64,000 bases of DNA. It comes from Rhodoblastus sp. GTDB taxonomy: Bacteria > Pseudomonadota > Alphaproteobacteria > Rhizobiales > Beijerinckiaceae. The stretch is from positions 1-64,000 of the forward strand of contig NZ_JAGRPM010000038.1 of the NCBI RefSeq assembly GCF_019449565.1, in the 5' to 3' direction. The translations under genes and the position numbers were made by a program. Shown here piece after piece: positions 61,185-64,000 of the stretch (its first letter is position 1; every line of letters begins with the position of its first letter). The notes under the pieces were generated by a model that did no database searches, was not told the origin of the DNA, and saw only the letters and a list, made by a program, of their open reading frames with translations.

Positions 61185-61289
61185 AGCGCTGCTGTAGACC
61201 GCGCCGCGTCACGATCGGTCACATAGCCAAGTCTATGTCAATTTCTTTCAAGTCTGTCTCAATTTTTGGAGAGCCGAGCCCAAGGCTTT

Positions 61290-61314
61290 GAAACCACTTG
61301 CGGGCTTGAGCGTT
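61290..61314 (+). promoter_or_regulatory. Possible EcfG-type promoter of the glycosyltransferase operon
   Basis: GAAAC (61290-61294), 16 bases, CGTT (61311-61314) on the plus strand, 28 bases before the ATG at 61343. The -10 is exact; the -35 differs from GGAAC at one base. Confidence 0.45.
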
Positions 61315-61342
61315 ATTCTAACAGCATAGGAGGCATTTCAGC

Positions 61343-62446
61343 ATGAAAATCGGTCAGATCGCCCCACCAATGGAAAGTGTGCCTCCGAGACTCTACGGTG
61401 GGACGGAGCGCGTTGTTTCCTATCTCACGGAAGAACTCGTCAATATGGGCCATGATGTCACCCTTTTTGCGAGCGGGGACTCCCTGACATCGGCCAATCT
61501 TGTTTCTTGCGCTCCGGCAGCCTTGCGTCTCAACGACCAGGCGCGGGACGCGATTCCTTATTACGTGATGATGCTTGAGCGCGTGCGGCAGCAGGCTCAC
61601 AACTTCGACATTCTCCATTTTCACATCGACTATTTTCACTTCCCGCTGTTTCGCTCGATTGCGCGGCGCACGGTGACCACCTTGCACGGACGGCTGGATT
61701 TGCCGGATTTGCCGGCCTTCTACAGCGCCTTCGAGGGCATGCCCTTGGTGTCGATTTCGGACGCGCAACGCGTGCCCCTTCCGAAGGTGGATTTCGCCGC
61801 GACCATTCATCATGGCTTGCCGCTGCAGTTTCACAGTCCGACCTTCGATCCGCGCGGAGGCTATGTCGCCTTCCTGGGCCGCATCTCTCCCGAGAAAGGT
61901 CCAGAACAAGCCATTCAGATCGCCCGGGATCTGGGGATTCCCCTCAAGATCGCCGCAAAGGTCGACAAGGTGGACGAGGCTTATTTTCGCGAGCGCGTCG
62001 CGCCCTTGCTCAATAGCCCGGGCGTCGAATTCATCGGCGAGATCAACGAGATGCAAAAAACGAAGTTTCTCGGCGAGGCGCTGGCGCTTCTGTTCCCGAT
62101 CGACTGGCCCGAACCTTTCGGATTGACCATGATCGAAGCCATGGCCTGCGGAACGCCGGTGCTGGCGTTTCGAAGGGGCTCTGTTCCCGAGATCATCGAC
62201 GAGGGCGTGACTGGCGTTATCGTCGACGGCATGGAGCAGGCCGCAGCAGCCCTGCCCCGGGTGCTGGGCCTTGACCGCCGCGCCGTCCGCCGGCGTTTCG
62301 AGGAACGGTTTTCGTCGCGCTCGATGGCGAAGAATTATGTGAACCTCTATCGCTCCCTGCTGGCGCCAGCTCCCGAGCTGGAGCTCGACAGGAAAAGGGA
62401 GGTTGTGGCGCAGCGAAGAGTCAGTACATCGGGGGCCGCGCTTTGA
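61343..62446 (+). CDS. Glycosyltransferase family 4
   Basis: A 367-residue GT-B retaining glycosyltransferase. The N-terminal acceptor domain has IAPPMESVPPRLYGGTERVV, with the glycine loop, and FDILHFHIDYFHFPLFRS. The C-terminal donor domain has VAFLGRISPEKGPEQAIQIA and the EX7E-type PEPFGLTMIEAMACGTPVLA. The acceptor is unknown; homologues beside trehalose and debranching genes are often linked to storage or protective glycans. The ATG has AGGAGG 13 bases upstream. The next gene starts within its stop codon (TTGA), so the two act as an operon. Confidence 0.92.
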   Translation: MKIGQIAPPMESVPPRLYGGTERVVSYLTEELVNMGHDVTLFASGDSLTSANLVSCAPAALRLNDQARDAIPYYVMMLERVRQQAHNFDILHFHIDYFHFPLFRSIARRTVTTLHGRLDLPDLPAFYSAFEGMPLVSISDAQRVPLPKVDFAATIHHGLPLQFHSPTFDPRGGYVAFLGRISPEKGPEQAIQIARDLGIPLKIAAKVDKVDEAYFRERVAPLLNSPGVEFIGEINEMQKTKFLGEALALLFPIDWPEPFGLTMIEAMACGTPVLAFRRGSVPEIIDEGVTGVIVDGMEQAAAALPRVLGLDRRAVRRRFEERFSSRSMAKNYVNLYRSLLAPAPELELDRKREVVAQRRVSTSGAAL

Positions 62447-64000
62447 AAGAAGTCCCGGCGCCACACACCGCCGAGTCGCTTGATCCGGCGCCGGACGCCG
62501 ATTTCTACATTCCGGCGACCGGCCCGACGCGGCATCGGCGCAATCTCAAACATGACGACACCTTCACCGTCGTCGACAGTCATGGCGACATCGGCGCCAG
62601 CGTCGGGGGCGCCGATGGGATTTTTCGATCCGACACCCGATATCTGTCCTATTTCGAATTCCTGCTTAATGGCATGCAGCTTCTGCTGCTGAGTTCGAAT
62701 GTCCGGGACGACAACTCCAATCTTTCGGTCGATCTGACCAATCCCGACATTTATCGTGAGAACAAGCTCGTCCTGCACAAGGATCTCGTCCACATCGTCC
62801 GGACCTTGTATTTATGGCGCGGCGCCGCCTATCAACGCTTCGGCGTTCAAAACCATGGCGATGAGAAAGTATCGCTGCGGCTGGCCTTCGCTTTCGCCAG
62901 CGATTTCGCCGATATCTTCGAGGTGCGCGGCATAAGGCGCGAGCGGCGCGGCGTCGCCTCCGCCTGCGTGGTCGACGAGAAAACCGTCCTGCTGCGCTAT
63001 GAGGGTCTCGATGGCCTCACGCGCTCCACCACGCTGCTTTTCGATCCGCCGCCCACCCAGCTGACCACCAGCGTCGCATCCTTTTCGATCGTGCTGGCGC
63101 CGGGTGAGCGGCTTTCATTATTCGCCACGATCTGCTGCGACGACACGTGTCAAACTCCGCCCGCGCCATTCCTTCGCGGACTGGTCGCGGCGGCGCGCGA
63201 GGCGAAAGCCATGAGCGCCAATATGGCCAGCGTCGAAACCTCCAACGACCTGTTCAATCAGATCCTGTGCCGCTCGGTGGCCGATATCAAAATGCTGACG
63301 ACGGAAACCGCGCAGGGGCCGTTTCCCTATGCGGGCATCCCCTGGTATTCGACTACCTTTGGCCGCGACGGCATCATCACGGCAATCGAGCTGCTATGGT
63401 GCGACCCCGGCGTCGCGCGCGGCGTTTTGTGGCGTCTCGCGGCGTTTCAGGCGAAGGGCTTCGACCCGGTCAGCGACGCGGAACCGGGAAAAATCCTGCA
63501 CGAAATGCGTTCGGGCGAAATGGCGATCCTCCATGAGGTTCCGTTCGCGCTTTATTATGGCAGCGTGGATTCGACGCCGCTTTTCGTCATGCTGGCGGGA
63601 CTCTATTTCGAGCGCACGGGCGACAGCCAGACCATCCTGGAATTATGGCCCCATATCGCGGCGGCGCTGGCGTGGATCGATGGGCCGGGCGATCCCGACC
63701 GTGACGGCTTCGTCGAATATCATCGCCAAACCGATCAGGGCCTCGCCAATCAGGGCTGGAAGGATTCCCACGACGCCGTCTTCCACGCCGACGGGCAGCT
63801 GGCGCAGGGACCGATCGCTCTCGCGGAAGTGCAAGGCTATGTCTTCATGGCCAAGCAACTTGCGGCGCGCCTCGCGCGGCGGCTTGGCAATGAGGCTCTT
63901 GCGGACGCGCTCGACCGGCAGGCGAGCGAACTCGCGGCCCGTTTCGAAGAGCGTTTCTGGTGCCCGGAAATTGCGAGCTATGCGCTGGCGCTCGATGGCG
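62443..64000 (+). CDS. Amylo-alpha-1,6-glucosidase-type glycoside hydrolase (partial, runs off the right edge)
   Basis: 519 codons are present and the frame is still open at the window end. The N-terminal glycogen-debranching-enzyme domain shows GDIGASVGGADGIFRSDTRY and LSYFEFLLNGMQLLLLSSNV. The (alpha/alpha)6 hydrolase domain follows, with PYAGIPWYSTTFGRDGIITA, the hallmark of this group, and DSTPLFVMLAGLYFERTGD then ANQGWKDSHDAVFH. Such proteins cleave alpha-1,6 or other glucosidic links in storage glucans. The start is TTG at 62443 overlapping the GT4 stop, with a G-run about eight bases upstream. Full proteins of the family are about 700-750 residues. Confidence 0.9.
   Translation, partial: MKEVPAPHTAESLDPAPDADFYIPATGPTRHRRNLKHDDTFTVVDSHGDIGASVGGADGIFRSDTRYLSYFEFLLNGMQLLLLSSNVRDDNSNLSVDLTNPDIYRENKLVLHKDLVHIVRTLYLWRGAAYQRFGVQNHGDEKVSLRLAFAFASDFADIFEVRGIRRERRGVASACVVDEKTVLLRYEGLDGLTRSTTLLFDPPPTQLTTSVASFSIVLAPGERLSLFATICCDDTCQTPPAPFLRGLVAAAREAKAMSANMASVETSNDLFNQILCRSVADIKMLTTETAQGPFPYAGIPWYSTTFGRDGIITAIELLWCDPGVARGVLWRLAAFQAKGFDPVSDAEPGKILHEMRSGEMAILHEVPFALYYGSVDSTPLFVMLAGLYFERTGDSQTILELWPHIAAALAWIDGPGDPDRDGFVEYHRQTDQGLANQGWKDSHDAVFHADGQLAQGPIALAEVQGYVFMAKQLAARLARRLGNEALADALDRQASELAARFEERFWCPEIASYALALDG

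Noticed and set aside
61313-62464. 383-codon minus-strand frame opposite the glycosyltransferase
   Set aside because: Antisense shadow; the plus strand encodes a full GT4 with all motifs.

Overview
The window looks like a chromosomal piece of a GC-rich alphaproteobacterium of the Hyphomicrobiales (Rhizobiales). The signs are a nepR-ecfG/phyR general stress response (GSR) locus, IalB- and DUF1236-type proteins, a PDR/VanB reductase and an HflKC-DegP operon. A long-form malyl-CoA lyase suggests serine-cycle or ethylmalonyl-CoA carbon metabolism, as in Methylocystaceae/Beijerinckiaceae, but the genus cannot be fixed from the sequence alone. I recognised no tRNA, rRNA or CRISPR array.

Layout. 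1-0.8 kb: an IS21-like terminal repeat array has cut off a VOC (glyoxalase-fold) gene that diverges from its MarR regulator. 0.9-5.8 kb: CLC channel, CDGSH protein, NAD(P)HX repair enzyme, malyl-CoA lyase, HspQ. 5.8-10.4 kb: an accessory island of visibly lower GC with a zinc-finger, possibly DDE-type protein, a TauE/SafE permease and several small unknown genes. It is bounded by two nearly identical inverted copies of a 63-64 bp element, each followed by a Rho-independent terminator (a candidate small RNA family). 10.4-19.2 kb: IalB, a peptide-type binding protein, a 20-bp tandem array before a patatin gene, FMN reductase, HAD enzyme, HicAB, oxidoreductase. 19.2-30.4 kb: mfd-sdhE and recG, separated by about 5 kb of extra genes (DUF4279, DUF2778, an ABC importer). 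30.4-39.3 kb: housekeeping genes (Nudix, Kef-type antiporter, methyltransferase, DegP, HflC, HflK, DHFR).

39.3-64 kb is a stress-response region. It holds egtBD (ergothioneine), CsbD, DUF3309, DUF892, DUF1236, DUF1328, PRC-barrel and other small stress proteins. Four histidine kinases lie here with nepR, ecfG and phyR, followed by a trehalose/glycan cluster (otsB-GH15-otsA, then GT4 and a debranching-type hydrolase cut by the window end). Reading the intergenic DNA gave seven exact GGAAC-N16-CGTT sites, the EcfG promoter consensus. All are intergenic, correctly oriented and close upstream of a gene: a lone response regulator, a transglutaminase, DUF1236, nepR-ecfG, phyR, an iron-permease-family protein and a PRC-barrel protein. 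Four weaker sites precede further genes. The region therefore reads as a GSR regulator locus embedded in its own regulon.

Start codons were set by ribosome binding sites where possible. Several real starts appear to be TTG (patatin, Kef-type antiporter, otsA, the final glycosidase). Two genes too short for routine ORF calling were added: a 26-residue membrane peptide and a 55-residue DUF1328 protein.
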